A DNA stretch of 64,000 bases from Triangularia verruculosa (GCA_033296885.1 MU864016.1:20954-84953), one strand, 5' to 3'. Counted from the first letter of the stretch, positions 11,168 through 24,098 are shown. Notes: generated by a model from the letters alone, not told the origin. Program-made: numbers and translations.

Positions 11168-11556
11168 ATAAAAAAAGAGATATGCTATTTGGAGGATGCA
11201 CTCTGTCTATTCGGAGGATGTGGGGCCACTTTTCCCCATACATTTCCCTAACCCTGCAGACAGTTACCATCTTACAATGTACCTTCTAAGACCACTCCCA
11301 TTTGAACCACCACCTGTCTTCTTCGACCTTACCCGCCTACTTACTTTTCTATTTACTATAAGTAATAATAGTTTTAAATCGACTATAACTGGATTTTAAA
11401 AGGGTTGGGAAAATGCAAAACGGACGTAATCACGGAAAATTACCATATAAAATCGATTCTTGGTGTCCAAGGTACATTGCAGTGGCCCGTAGGTTGACCC
11501 ACATCCTCCGGATAGTGGGAGTGCATCCTCCAAATAGCATGTCTCTAAAAAAAAGG
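11168..11556. mobile_element. MITE-like element or large imperfect inverted repeat
   Basis: The stretch at about 11175-11225 recurs in inverted orientation at about 11497-11547. Both arms share AGAGA(T/C)ATGCTATTTGG, then AGGATGCACTC, a diverged 9-nt stretch, and GGAGGATGTGGG. Each arm is bordered on the outside by a short A/T run. A further shared 11- to 12-mer (CAATGTACCTT) lies inside both arms. The ~270-nt centre is AT-rich and has no transposase frame. Long terminal inverted repeats around a short non-coding core fit a non-autonomous DNA transposon; no target-site duplication is obvious, so a plain hairpin is the alternative. Confidence 0.45.
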
Positions 11557-11623
11557 AGTCACAACAGGTGTACATAAAGACCAGGCCTCTTAAGATAGTT
11601 TGATGGCCTCGAGATAAGTTCCG

Positions 11624-11832
11624 AGGCCTTTCAACCATGTTTTAAGGCTTATCAACTCTCCTTGAAGGTCTGTTGACTAGCTTTCAAGGCCTATACTTGC
11701 CCCTCAAGGCCTATTCGCCATCTCTTGAGGCCCATTATCTATCTTTCGAAGCCTGTTAACCATCTTTAAACTGTTAACGACTGTCTTTTAATGCGTCGCC
11801 ACAATCTTTTAAGGTTGTTTGCCCGGTTGACA
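11624..11832. repeat. Minisatellite, about 10 degenerate units of 20-22 bp
   Basis: Units begin AGGCCT or a close variant at 11624, 11645, 11666, 11687, 11707, 11728, 11749, 11769, 11791 and 11812. The spacing is 21 bp with occasional 20 or 22. The consensus is roughly AGGCCT(A/G)TTAACCATCTTT followed by one or two bases. Copies differ mostly in the middle. A possible older copy starts near 11583. It lies in non-coding DNA beside the inverted-repeat element. Confidence 0.75.
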
Positions 11833-13674
11833 GTCTTCATTTCTTCTATTCACAACGTGCTAACCTGGAAGGTAGGGAGTATAGAACCAGCATTTTCTGT
11901 CAAGACCCAATTCAACGGGTATCTGACAGACCATAGGAGGTAGGCTCGCCAAATCACCGTTTCGATAGGTACCTAGAGCCTGATGTATGCAGAGTGTCTT
12001 CGCTTCCCTACGCATTACCTCAGAAAAGATGCTAGCGTCTTACCAGCTCAATTTGGAGGGTAGCGAGCTGAAATGCATGCCTACGTACGGTACTTCAAAG
12101 AGCTGTCTCCAGTTCCAGGTTGGAGATAATCATTACCTTAAACTACATTTCTTCTGCAGCCACGCCATCTTGAAGGACATCTCGACAAACGGGACCGTCG
12201 GCCCGACTCACAACTCCGGCAGGCATGATGATACGCCCTCAAACATCCCTCTGCCAAAGTTTCCGCCCCAGAGTGTCGTATCCAGTAGCCCCACCGTGGT
12301 ATAGGACCTGCATACCTTAGGTACATGTCCTGATCTTCTGGTTCGGTCGCTTATTCACTTAGACGCTCGCTTCTTTTTCTCGTCTCATCCTTCCAAGTTG
12401 AATCGCCCGTAACAAAAAATCTCCGACTTGTCCTGCCGTAGGTATCCATCGGCCCCGACTGCAGTAGCATTCCAGGACCTTTCTTACAACCGTAATTACC
12501 TACAGGATTTCCCCCCAAAAGCCCTCGGTGATCTTCCGGAGTAAATGCAGATTAAGCTGTGCCGAAATGTGATTCAAGCCGTCCCGCCCCCCCAAAAGGA
12601 TCATCCTTCCCCCATTGCACACCATTTCGAAAATCACCAAGAGCCAAGCAAATAGAAAACGGAACCAAAAAGAGATCTGCCGCCCATCCCGGTTCGCGTC
12701 TGTTCTTGGTCGCTTTTTCACCGTCCATCCATTCGCATCGCTTCAGGCATATAGAGTTGTTTCTTGACAGACATGTTCAAAAGCAGATTCTGCACTTCAC
12801 GTACCATTGCATGCCTGGCCCCCTTTTTTCCACATGGAACTTTTCCCATCATGCATTCTTCGATGGTTCCAAGTCAGCCACATCCACAAAAGTCGATAAA
12901 GTCAGCATTCATCCAATACTTTCCATAGTTTTGAGTCTTTGAAGTGGCAATGATCGTCGCCACCTCGCCAGGCTTCCCACCTTATCCTCAGGAAGTGACA
13001 AACTGGGTCGCGTCAGCAAGGGCCGGTTTTCGTGTAACCGACTCGGTATCTCCCGCTCTCTGTTCATTCGTGAATCTGACATTTCACACCGCATTGTCTG
13101 TGTGAGTTTGCGGGGTGTGGGAAAGAGGCTTGGGTTTGTGACCAGCATTCATCAGGGTTCTCATTCCAATCGAGCACATCATCTAATAATCCTGGGGTCA
13201 ATCGTCAAATCAAATCAGGAAAATCCATCGACAATCATCCTTCCCCATAACAAGGGGGTCCCGCTTTTCAAGACCGGAAGTTCTGAACCCCCTGCGCCAG
13301 ACCTGATTTAGACGATGTCTCAACCCTCCGTCTCCGAGACCGGGCGGTGAAAATAGCTCGCTCCAATGCCATGGCTACCTATTCGCTTTCACCTGCATTT
13401 CATATACATTGCATTTCTGCATGTCACAAGTGGGCAAAACACTGTTTCTGACGCTAAAAAAGAAATAAGAAACTGCTGCATGGCAGTATTATCATGTGCT
13501 TCCAACATTTGCTGATTCGTCCACCTTGAAAAGAAAAGCGGGTATCACCAAGGTGTATCTATAAAGGACCGAAAACTAGTAGGTATAAAGTGTGTAATGT
13601 GGTGGCCAAGAAATGTGGCGTTTTTATGTCCCATCCACCACCAAAAAAAAAAGAGAACAATGCAGCAGCTTTTT

Positions 13675-15456
13675 TTAGTAGGAGTAGCGGAAACCCTTGT
13701 TCTCCTTGTCCGTCATGCGGGCCCAGACCTCGGGCGACATGAAGGCGTCCTCGTTCTCGTTGTCGGCGCGGTTGTTGCGCCTCTTGTTCTGCCAGGCGTA
13801 GTACAAGAAGAGGGCGAGGGTGACCACCGCACAGCCAGCCTGGGTGCCCATGACGGCGAGCTTGGCGGGGCGGTAGTCGGGCGCATCGCGAGCCTGGAAG
13901 GTCTGGGGACCAATGATGTTGCCGAGAGAGAAGGAGCCACTGATGATGGCGGCCGCGAAGGCGCGCTTGGTAGGGCCGGCAATGTTGGCCACGGTCCAGT
14001 TGTAGAAGATGGCAAGAGGAGCCACAACGGCATTGACGAGGTAGATACCGGCCAGGATACCGTTGGTGTTGTCCTTGGGCAAGAACGACATCAACGCGCC
14101 GCCCAAAATCGCTGGAATAATGCAGACAATGATCCAGGCCCAGCGGTGAGACTGGAAACGGATGCCCCAGCCGACCAGGAGGGTGAAGAAGATGCTCACA
14201 ACACCCGAGGGCGTGTTCATGAGGGCAGCCTTCTTGGAGTCATAGCCGGGAAGGTTGCGAATGAGGGTGGCCGAATAGGTTGTGACCACACCACTGGAAA
14301 CAGAGAGCTGAGACTTTGTTAGCAACGAGAACACTATTCAAGTGAACCAAAGAGACATAGACTTACCAAGATGACAGCAAGAAGCAAGAGGTAAACCTGA
14401 GGATCCATCAAGGCCTCCAAGATCTCCTTTCCACGGAACTTGCGGTTCTCTACACCAGTCTGGTTGACGCTGACATGCTTCAGCAGAGCGACCTTCTCAT
14501 TGTCGGACATCCACTTGGCCTGCATGGGGGTGTCGGGAAGGAAGATGATGACGCAGGAGCCGACAATCACTGTGACCAACCCGAGGGTCAAGAACATGGT
14601 ACGCCACCCGGAGAGACGGGCATCAGGGCCCATGTGCTGGAAGCCATACGACACCAATCCGCCGAGGATCTGACCCAAACCCAGACCAAGGTACCAGAAA
14701 GAGAAGCGCGGGGCGGATTCTGATTTGGTATACCACTGGGAACTGATAAGCATCAACGACGGGGCGATGGTAGCCTCAAAGATACCAAGGAAGATGCGGG
14801 AGACGAGGAGAGTCTGGTAGTTGGTGGCGGCGGCACCACAGGCTGTGGCAGTCCCCCAGAGGATTACGTTGAGACCGAGCCATTTGGCGGCCGGAACAGC
14901 CTGGAGGAACCAAACTGAAGCACTGCTGTTAGTCGCGATGCCTCACAGTCAGGTAGGACAATGCAGGGGGTGCTTACTGTTGGGAATCTCAAAGCACAGC
15001 AGACCGACAAAGAGGAAAGTCGCGACATTGGAGAAATCATTTCCTGCCATGCCGAGATCCTTCTGAAGACCCATCACATTGGCATACTGAGACATGAATT
15101 AGCCGGCTGCATGCGGTGACCTGTGGGGTGATGCCGTGCGTCGCGGCTGGCAACACGGTCATGTGGGGAAAATCATCACATACGTTGAGAATGACCTTGT
15201 CCAGGAACTGGAGGGTATAGCACAGGAACATCAGGGGAACAATGCGGAAGTCGATTCTTCGGCGCAAGGCCGCGAGATCCACGTACTCGCCGGTGCCAGT
15301 CTCTCTGTGGTTCTCAAGGAACTTCCACGCGAGATCAACACCGCCAGAGGAGCCATTCGACTCAACAGAGCGAGTGACTTCGGGCGACTGCTCCTTGATG
15401 TCCTTGGTGGAGCTCCGGGAGGAGTCCTTGATGCTGCCCTTCTCTGAGGACCCCAT
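13675..15456 (-). CDS. MFS transporter, allantoate permease (Dal5/ACS) type, 520 aa
   Basis: Four exons: 15456-15184, 15086-14978, 14914-14367 and 14307-13675. Introns of 97, 63 and 59 nt have GTATGT, GTAAGC and GTAAGT donors. The spliced protein has a polar N-terminus and about 12 membrane helices. The first helices carry the Dal5-family pattern RIVPLMFLCYTLQFLDKVIL then YANVMGLQKDL. Later helices include LLVSRIFLGIFEATIAPS and SFWYLGLGLGQILGG. Members of this anion:cation symporter group take up allantoate, ureidosuccinate, nicotinate, pantothenate and other small organic anions across the plasma membrane; the substrate here cannot be told. The ATG at 15456 was preferred; a further in-frame ATG at 15549 would add a hydrophobic Ser/Leu stretch. 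It is divergent from the rhodopsin-like gene. Confidence 0.88.
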
Positions 15457-16833
15457 TGTTGCTGCTCTCACGAACGAGGATTGCGTGAGAGAGAGAGAAA
15501 GGGAAGTGATGGGCGAGAACAGAGACAGAAGGCTCGAGAAAGAATGCAAAAAGAAGGAGACGGGCGAGGGGATCGGCGGGACGGAAAGGGTGCCGCTGGG
15601 ATGCAGAGCAGTGCCGAAGAAGAAGAAGGGCGGGAATTCTTTAGGAAGGACAAAAGTTCAACCGCAGAAAATGAAACATGGCACTCTGGAAAGAGAGCGA
15701 GCGAGGTGCGATGTCTTTAAAAATGACATGCTCACCATGCAGTTGGTTCCCCCAGTGCTGCTTCCAACATATTGGACATGGGGACCGACATTGCAGGACG
15801 AGACGTCTGGATGCAAGTGATTCGATAGAGCATCAGAATGGGAAATAGCTGTAACAGTACCACGCACAGTGCACAAGTCGAGAATCCCTGTGGGGGTCAG
15901 GATATGCGGAAACCGAAGCGGAACAAGGGGTGGTGTTTACCCTGGCGCTACCGCCAAGCGTGGTGCTCCAAGAACGGAACGGCTCCCCGGCTGCATCCAG
16001 ATGGCACAGCGAAGGACGACCACCCCGACATGGCGGCAGCTAGGTAGGTTACATCGCTACCAGTCAACTACACCCAATACTCCGTCCTGTATCGACAGAG
16101 AGAAGTTCCTGCAGGTCACATCCCTGATGACCAAGAATACTGGAAACGCCGTCGGTCCCTTGCAACCTGCATGTGGTTCGCAGACTTCGCAGGGGAATCC
16201 AGGACGCGGTATTGCCTTCATCAGTCTGCAGTCATCACCTCCGTAGCTGTCAATGCAGTTTTTATGCAGCAATTGTGTCGTCTCGCAAGCAAGGGCTGGG
16301 CCTGGTCTCACCCAGACTCCCTCGCAACTTGGATGGCAGGGAGGAGTGTGTGTTTCGCTGCAAGGGACACACGGAGGTATCGAACCTTCTTTTCCGTCTC
16401 GGATGTTCTTATCATGCCCTCCCGCCGTTCCCACGTCTACCCCTGAGATGACGAGATGATGTTTTCTGGTCGCGAGACGGTTGACCGTTGTTGATGGCTG
16501 ACGCCTACCTGACCGTTGACCGAAAGCACCGAATAGACGATGACGGTGTAACCTTGAGATTGACAGCCCATGGGATGTGAGGGGGGGGTTTTTCCAGGCC
16601 TCGTCGATTGACTTTTAAAGATAATCGATCTTGCTCCTCGATGGGCAAGCTCGAGGCTGATCTCCCGTCGGACCCTTCGCTTCTCGCTATCCTCATTCCA
16701 GCAGCTTGCCTTGCCGATCAGTCTCCCTCACTCATTCATACTCCAGGCTCCCCCGTTCTGTCGTCCCTCCCCCGTCTCCCAACGTCACTGGGGTAAAAAG
16801 CAACCTCGAAGTCGACACTGGCTGTCGTACAAA
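15457..16833. promoter_or_regulatory. Divergent promoter region, MFS transporter / 7TM protein
   Basis: About 1.4 kb between two genes that point away from each other. It holds a short GA-rich tract near 15483-15500 and a cluster of TGACCGTTG-type repeats near 16478-16525. The 16730-16830 segment is pyrimidine-rich, as expected just before the ATG. No gene was recognised inside it. Confidence 0.45.
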
Positions 16834-18026
16834 ATGGTCTGGGTCGACAACGCTACCGCTGAGGTGGACGCCATTTCGCAATGGAGGACTATCATCACCA
16901 TCTGCACCGTCTTCTCTTTCTTCTCCGTCGTTATCGTCTCTGCTCGATTATGGATCCGCAACAAAAACCATGGCCTTGCCGCAGATGACTGGATGTCTGC
17001 TCTCTCCATGGTCTTTGCGCTTATATACTCGATCCTCTGCATCGTTCGTATGTTGCATCTTCCCATGATCCTGTAGTGGCACTGATAACCCTAACCTCAA
17101 GACCCCTTTCAGAAACCAAGTATGGCCTCGGGTTGCCCATCGCTCTGCGCCCAAAGGAGAATCTACTCCCCTACAGTCGCTCAAACTTTAGTGGTCGCCC
17201 GGTCTACCAGGTTGGAATTGCTTTCTTCAAGGTCGCCTTGTTGATCAGCTACCTGAGGCTCTTTAAGGGCACCAACCACCTCTGGTACCGAAGAGTCGTT
17301 TGGATCGCCATGTTTTTCATCGTTGCTGGGCACTTGGGATGTGCTCTTACTCTGATATTCGCCTGCTCGCCGGTTCATAAGTCCTGGGATCCCAGAGTCG
17401 ACGGAAAGTGCCTCGCCCCCGGACCGTCGTTCACGGCCTATGCTATCGTCACTATCGTCTCCGATGTCATTGTCGCCGTTATCCCTATTCCCGTGCTTCT
17501 TCAGCTCAAGGTCAGCACCAGCAAGAAAGTCGGTCTTATCGTCATTTTCCTCCTCGGCCTTTTCACGACGCTTTGCTCCGTTTTCCGATATACTCAGATC
17601 GACAACATCCAGAACGGTGATGGAAACTCGACCATGCTCATCGTATGGGGAGTGATCGAGTTCAACGTTGGCAATATGGTCTCATCTCTGCCATTCCTCG
17701 CACCAATCTTCCTCCGAAAGGCCAGAGAATACACCACCAAATACTCGGGTGGCAGCGGCAACGGCTACGGCAGCGGTGGAGGCAGCAACGCACGGAAGCT
17801 CGGCGGTGGCAAGTCTGGCAGCGATGCCTACAAGCTAAGCAATGTTTCCGCCGGCTTGGGCCGCAAGGGTACGTTCGTCTCATCAAAGGGCCACCCCGGC
17901 TTCAGCATGGGAAGCGAGGAAAACATCCTCAAGGATAGCCCAGACGGGTCAATCATGAAGAGTGTGACGTACAGCGTCCACGTCGATGAGCAAGAAAGAC
18001 GCACTCGCCACGGAGAGAGAGACTAA
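16834..18026 (+). CDS. Fungal rhodopsin-like seven-helix membrane protein (SAT4/PTH11-related), 375 aa
   Basis: Exons 16834-17047 and 17113-18026, with a 65-nt intron (GTATGT donor, TTTCAG acceptor). Splicing gives IVQTKYGLGLP, the family's usual junction. Seven hydrophobic helices span about residues 20-290. Conserved features include ARLWIRNKNHGLAADDWM in the first loop, YQVGIAFFKVALLISYLRLF, CSPVHKSWDP, and IVSDVIVAVIPIPVL. The tail (about 290-375) is Gly/Ser-rich and polar. This large filamentous-fungal family includes PTH11-like receptors, but most members have no known ligand. It lacks an N-terminal CFEM domain. A leader rich in CT precedes the ATG. Function as a receptor is inference from the family. 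Confidence 0.85.
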
Positions 18027-19018
18027 ACAGGCCAACAGAGAGCTAGTGGCTACATCTAAACGACAGGCTGGCGAAACCGGGTGGAAAATTAGGCGTCAAG
18101 AGCGGACTTTTCTTTTGCTTCTACCTTACATTTGGATACGGACTTTGGACCAAGGATACCAGAAAAGAAAAGGTTTGTATTTATTATTCATTATGAGCGA
18201 TGTACTTCTACACACCTAACCAAAATATGACACAAAAGACCGAGCATCTATCAACTACGAATGTTCTGATTGATCACTTCTGCTTATCCAAATTCTCCGA
18301 TTCCTGTGAACCGATCATAGCCGATTACCACATGCTACTTTCTTACACGTCACATTCTTCAGGCTGGGTGCTGAAAATCCTCAAACATCTCTTGTCGGAT
18401 GTAAGTGATGATGTTGGAAATTCCCATTGTTCCCACCATTGATATGGACTCGGTTCTGCGACCTTGAGCATCATACACTCAGTATTGAAAAAAAAACAAA
18501 ATCAAATTGCACACGAAACAAACATCTGACATTCTCCTGATGCGATCCAATCACGATTCCTACCCTGCCATTCCATTCAAAATTCGATCTCGGCCCACTA
18601 CCACCTTCCTTCCCCCTTGTCCTTGTCCTCAAACTCCACCACTCCACTTCCCGTACACCCCCGCGGGATTTTTTTCCACTCCACCTCCCATTTTTGCCTC
18701 GATTGCTCGTATCTACAGAATCCACACGAACCACAGCTTAAATCAACGCAGCCTGTCAGCCTGGGTCGCTGTAACTGTTACAGTGGACAGGTCAGGATCT
18801 GAACAGAGGCAACCTTCCTGAATTCGGCCACTTTTTTTTCTGGGATCATGTGGAAACTGCAACTGTGATCCCCAACACTTTTTGACTTTCTTTTTTTCTT
18901 TCTCAAAAGGGAGAATTATTATCTAACAATCAGCCCAGTGAGGGTAGCAGTATCGCTGTCTAGACCCTACAAACACTGTACGATTGCAACCAAGACCAAG
19001 AAACAACCTGGAATGGGA
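18027..19018. other. Convergent intergenic region, no gene seen
   Basis: 3' flanks of the 7TM gene and the FAD monooxygenase gene, which converge. It contains several A or T runs (18487-18496, 18829-18839, 18886-18905), consistent with 3' UTRs. Confidence 0.45.
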
Positions 19019-20412
19019 TTACGCGATGAGCTTCATGGTTCCTTCGTCAAACCCCACATGCATCGCCCTCTTGCTCAGGAGCGGACTCGCCGGCCCAATC
19101 TTCTCCCACTCATGAGCATCCAGGCAAGCTTGCCTCGATGCCAACACGGCTGGTCTTGTTCTCGCCACAGCTTGGTCTTCGTACGCGTCGAGTGCCGTTC
19201 TCACATCTATGTCGGACCCGCCCAGGTGAGGGAGAACGGTGTCGACGAATTCAAGCACGTCAATCACGGCGTGGTTTGCGCCTTCCCCTCTGTCTGTTGC
19301 GGTTGTCAGTAAAAGGCTGAGAGAGACTGAGGGAGAGAACATACACATAGCCATCGGATGGAGAGCATCGCCCACCAAGACAACCTTGCCAGTTGTCCTG
19401 AGGTTCTTTGGGGGAGGCCAGTCGTACAAATCAAGACACTTGACGTCGGTCGCCTGCTCTGGAATGTCAAGCGCTAGGGACCGAAATGGCTCCGCCCAAG
19501 TCGATGCAAAAGTCTTGATGAGTTTTATGCTGTCCTGGTTCGTCTCTGGATACGGGATCGGAGAGGCAGAGTTGAAGAAGTTGTCCCGGATCGGCCAGGA
19601 AACGACAATCTGGCAGGTGTATGTGTCTCGGCCGGTCCCATTGCCGGGGGCATCAAGGGCTTTGTTACCTGGTGTTAGCTTTCAAGTCGTGACGCTAAAG
19701 TCAAAGGAGGTTAATGAAACTCACTGCTGAAGTAAACAAAGGTATCATTTTCCGACGCGGCCCCTTGGAGAAAATAGGGGTCCAGCTTCCTCAGGGGCTC
19801 AATCTCCTCGGGCGTGCACTCGACCTTGACACCCATCAACCGGACAGGAATTTTGAACTTTTCGCTGTCAGGGAACAGTGCCTGCCTCAGCCGGGAACTC
19901 CCCCCATCGCAAGCAACGACTATGCTTCCCTTCTCCGACACCGTGCCATCCTCAAAGTGAACCCTCACGGAACCATCCTGCTCATCCGTGTCAACCTTCC
20001 CCGTGGCCCCCTTTCCCCATTGGATATCCAGACCGGTAGCCAATAACCGTCGAAACTTATCCCTGCTCACCCTGATACGCTGAGACTCGTCCGCGTTTGG
20101 GGTAGAGGCTTTCAACTCGCCGGTGCTGAGGTCAAAAAATGGAAAAGTGGAAGGTCGGCCTTCTTCCACTGCGGACCGGTCAACGTATGCCTCTGGCAGG
20201 CGGGAGACCAAGTCCTCTGGGAGGAGAGAGCGGATGGCGGGGAGCGACCAATGAAGCGTGAGACCCCAGCCGAGTCCGCGGGTGGCCAAATCAGAGTCAC
20301 GCTCGTAGAGGTGGAAGGGGATGGACGACTTGCGGAGGTGCTGGGCCAGAAGAAGGCCGCTTACTCCCGAGCCCACGATCAGGATGGGTTTTTGGTCGGC
20401 GCTGCTACCCAT
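19019..20412 (-). CDS. FAD-dependent monooxygenase (salicylate hydroxylase-like), 428 aa
   Basis: Three exons: 20412-19725, 19668-19345 and 19293-19019. The protein begins with a Rossmann FAD-binding fingerprint (ILIVGSGVSGLLLAQHLRK, residues about 10-28) followed by an acidic ribose-binding end (YERD). A second FAD motif, VVLVGDALHPMAMYRGEGAN, forms across the second intron; the splice that creates MYRGEGAN is the family's conserved junction. Such class A flavoproteins hydroxylate aromatic substrates with NAD(P)H and oxygen; the substrate here is unknown. The acceptor of the first intron is uncertain: CCAG before 19668 or AAAG before 19659, both in phase, three residues apart. No biosynthetic cluster partners are adjacent. 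Confidence 0.85.
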
Positions 20413-23400
20413 GTTTGCTTGCCTTTTTTGGATTCTGGAGGGGATAAACTGTGGTCGGTGGCTTCGATAACAATTTCGTCCCTTGGTGGGAGCTGTTCCA
20501 GTGTTGGGGTTCCTCCCTTACCTTGATATCTCCCACGAAATGGTATGCCAATATTTTCGAGTCGTTACTCTTGTGTTATCATGACTTCGGACCTGGGATC
20601 CGGTATCCTGGTACGGACTGGCGTGTGTGCAATGTGGTGATGGTTCAATATTCGACTGTTTTGTCAGCGAAGGTGGTGGCCATTGGACCCTGGTGTGGTG
20701 CCATGGGTATCAAGGTCTTGCACTACGGGAATGCTTGGGAAGGTGTGGAAGGGTTCTGGATCAGCATCCCCGCCGGGCCTTTCCGATCCAGGGTTGCTCA
20801 TCCCCCACGATGCGACGCTGATGAGATTCAGTCAAACTGCTGGCAACCCCCGGCCCTGTTCTGCGTGAATGGATGGAACCTCCATGCTCGCTTCGCTTCC
20901 GGGGACGCTAGCGGCCAACACGCAGATAGCCTGCAGCTGCAGAATTTTTGATAAACGATGCGAGGAATCGACAGATTTTATGCAATGAAGAAGAAAAAGT
21001 GGCCTCTGAGAGTTGAGACCCTCGTCCCCACTCGCATCTGCAGTTGCAGTCACTAAGGTAGGTAACTTAATCAGCAGCGCTAGTAACCCTTCATGGTGGC
21101 ACGCAACCGGTCTGCTGGGATGAGTCCTCTTTTTCCGCTGTCGTTTGTTCTTGCTCGAATAGGGAACCGGCACCTCTTCTTTCTTTTTTTTTGCTGTGGT
21201 TGTTGGTGATACATGTGATGCGTTATAGGGGAGAGAGCTAGGCTGGAACATTCATGACAGATGTTCGATATCACCCCACAACACGGAGATAAACACCAGG
21301 GATACGCTACCCGCTGATGCTGGGCGTTCAAACGGTCGCCCAGAAAAAAGAAGAAGAAAAAACACCAAAAGAAAAGAGAAATTGTGCTAGTTTAGGTGCC
21401 GCTTTCCCGTGGAGTGTTTCTAGGTACCAGCCTCCGTTTCCGGTGATTTCTCTTGTGCCATGGCTGCAACATCAGAAACTCCGGAGTTGCATCTAACCAT
21501 ACCGTACACTAATGCCATTTCCCGGCCTATTTTCTGTGGAACTTGTTACCAAATATCTCTCTTCCTTTGGAGCACAGTATTTTTTATACTTCCATACCAC
21601 TTCATATTAGCGCGATCTTTGCTACGGTGTAGGCTTCCTCCGGGATCTGACAAGGAGCGAAGGAAGCCAGGCCTGGTCTGCTCGGACACGCCCCTCCGTA
21701 GTGCTGGCTAGAAGGGCTAGAACAAATCGTTAGCGACCCCTGTGGCTGATCTCGCGACGTGCCCAGCAAAAGAAAACGACAGCAAGCCACCCCCGGAAAG
21801 TGCCCCGGTCGCCGACTTGGCCTGTCGCCGGCACAGTGAAATATTGGTCGAGACGACACTGTACTCGATGCCTGCAGGCCTTGCTGTCAGGCCATTGCTA
21901 CTGCGCTTCAACGAGAAAGAAATTGCTAGGTTGCAGTTTTCTTCTGGATTTGGTCGGGCCGGAAGCCCCAAGGGAGCATTTCAATATTTTTCTGCAGTCT
22001 GTATGCAGGCCTTCTTAATCATTGAAGGTAATTCATCCATGTATGCTTCCCTGATGCTGCCCTGTGTTTAACGCCGACTCGAAAGTGTCAGCAACCTCGG
22101 GCCAGCTCGGTAAACAGAAGAGCAAGGTACCAGCCGCCTGGTTCCCCCAAGTCGAATCTTGTTTGGATGCCATTCGTTTCCGCTTCCCTCGGCCCTTCCA
22201 GGTCCCGGTTCCAGTTTCCATGCCACCATTGGCCAACAGCTTCCACTTGCGGCATCATGAGCCGGTTCCCAGTTCGTCAGTGGTCTGCATAAACCGGTAC
22301 GGCATTTGCGAGGTTTCCTCTGAAACACCCTTGTATGGTGAGCGTTGGGTAATTCGCCGACTCGGAATTCATGTTGAAAAGAATGCTTGACTAGCCGCCC
22401 AGAAATTCGACTGTGACGCAACAAAGGCCCGTCACCAATTCTGATCATAGTCACGGCCAGTGCCAGCTGAAAGGGAAATCTATTGGTCCCGTAGTTGGAA
22501 GGATGGGAAAGTTTGCGAATGGTGACCCCCACATACGAAACCGATAGTGGTCCAAGATACCGAGGCATGATAAGTACAGAATCCGACAACTTGACACCAT
22601 TCTTCGGTGGTACCCCGTAGGTAATCTCGGTGACTATCTTCGGGGGTGTGTGAATTTCTAGGGGTGGCTTGCGAGAGAGACACTGCAATGCTAAGTCGTC
22701 AGGACGCAATCTTCTGCTCCAAGGTCGTTCTCAGATTAACAAAACGGTGAGGGAAACCCTGCAATCGTGATGCTCTGTGATGGCCGAGAGCAGGCACTTC
22801 AAACGGTATGAGAGGATATCTACAGTAAGGAGAATGCCCCGTCTTTCTTGGACTTTGGAACTTCAGCAACCCCTATGCATGACTGTGGCGTACTTACTTT
22901 GGTCGAACAAATCACATGTTCCCCACGTATGTACATGGACTGATCTAGGGGTCTCGACATCCTTCACGCATCAATGAGGCGCACGGTATCGGTGTGGAAC
23001 GGAAGTGTTTCCCTCCGTATCGGTCGCGCCTTTAGCGGTGTGTTCTTTCCAGGAAGGTGTCCTGTGCCGCACATTCGGCACATAGTGGTTCGCTATGTCT
23101 CAACTGAGCCTTTCAAATGCCGAAATGGTGGTGTCAAGTTGTATCGATCTGGGCTTGTCGGCATGTTGAAGGCGCTGTCAGGATCTCGGTCTCGTCCTGA
23201 ACCGAGAATGAAAGTGCCTTGCTCAATCAAACACGAGCACGAAGGGTAGGAATTAAGGCGTGTCTAATGTCTATAATATCTGGATATAATCAAGCTCGCT
23301 TGGATATGATGGGCACGTACCTGAAGGGCTCGAATAATCCTCTGGAGTGTTTACTCTCCTTGCGCTGAAAAGGATGCCTGCTAACGAAAGGACGTGATAG

Positions 23401-24098
23401 TTCTTTGCTGTGGGACGTAGGTGCCTTTGACACTTAAACTCAGACACCAAAGATCCAGGTGCCCGGGGCAAATGCGTTATAAAACGCAATCAGCGGTTAT
23501 TCGCATGGTGTTCAAGAGAGGAGAGACAACTTGTAGATCACCCCAGAGCCCTATCGGTTGAGGTGTGGTTTTATCTGCTTCAATTCCGTCATGTACTGTT
23601 GACGTTGAGACTCACACGTGTATTTTGACCAGAGGATATGGTGTGACTGGACACAGCCGGGACAGATAAAAAGACTGCACCTTGCAGTGCTTCACTTGAA
23701 GGACAGTCGGAAGCCATTCCGAGTGAGAAAAGGCGTCCTCACTTCCCTCCAAGGTCTAGTAGTCCCGAAACTTTATTCGCCGTCATAGAATATCTTTAAC
23801 TTATCTTCCGAGGTGTTCTTGAAGTAGCGGTCTCCTTTTTCTGTCGAGAATATGCCAGAGAGATACAGGTGTACTTTGGCGTAATTGTCACCTGGAGGAA
23901 GTGAATGGAATTTCCCAGCTGGCAACAGAAGGTTTACAAGTATCACGTGACAGTCAATGTCCAATAGCGGGGCTGGGGATATACGGAGTGGAATTCCGGT
24001 CACCGGACATGGACATCGTCATCGGCCGCAACCCTTTATCAAGTCACATTTCCTTATCATCCAGTTGATACATCTACTTCATTAATCTTTATCTCGTC
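20413..24098. other. Gene-poor stretch of about 3.7 kb
   Basis: No gene is supported on either strand. Many short frames exist, but none shows a domain or consistent splice structure. Purine-rich runs lie near 21175-21190 and 21343-21385. A 76-codon minus-strand frame at 23773-24003 has a slightly protein-like composition, but I cannot extend it by splicing. The last ~300 bases before 24099 would hold the Clr5-gene promoter. Confidence 0.45.

Larger units (their letters stand above)
9774..13674. other. Gene-poor stretch of about 3.9 kb
   Basis: No protein gene is supported. It contains an inverted-repeat element at 11168-11556 and a tandem repeat at 11624-11832, described separately. AT-rich patches (for example about 11340-11400) alternate with ordinary sequence. 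The last few hundred bases before 13675 would hold the 3' UTR of the MFS gene. The short overlapping frames have no family resemblance. Confidence 0.5.

Noticed and set aside
13597..14322. 241-codon plus-strand open frame
   Set aside because: It is the antisense of the last MFS exon; the minus strand carries conserved transporter sequence and proper splice sites.
15457..15549. N-terminal extension of the MFS transporter
   Set aside because: The extra residues are a Ser/Leu repeat translated from a CT-rich leader, and the ATG at 15456 gives the usual polar N-terminus.
22068..22709. 213-codon minus-strand open frame
   Set aside because: No recognisable domain; equally long overlapping frames on the plus strand; probably chance in GC-balanced DNA.
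23773..24003. 76-codon minus-strand frame with a fairly protein-like composition
   Set aside because: No exon could be joined to it and no family was recognised; it may be a gene relic but support is too thin.
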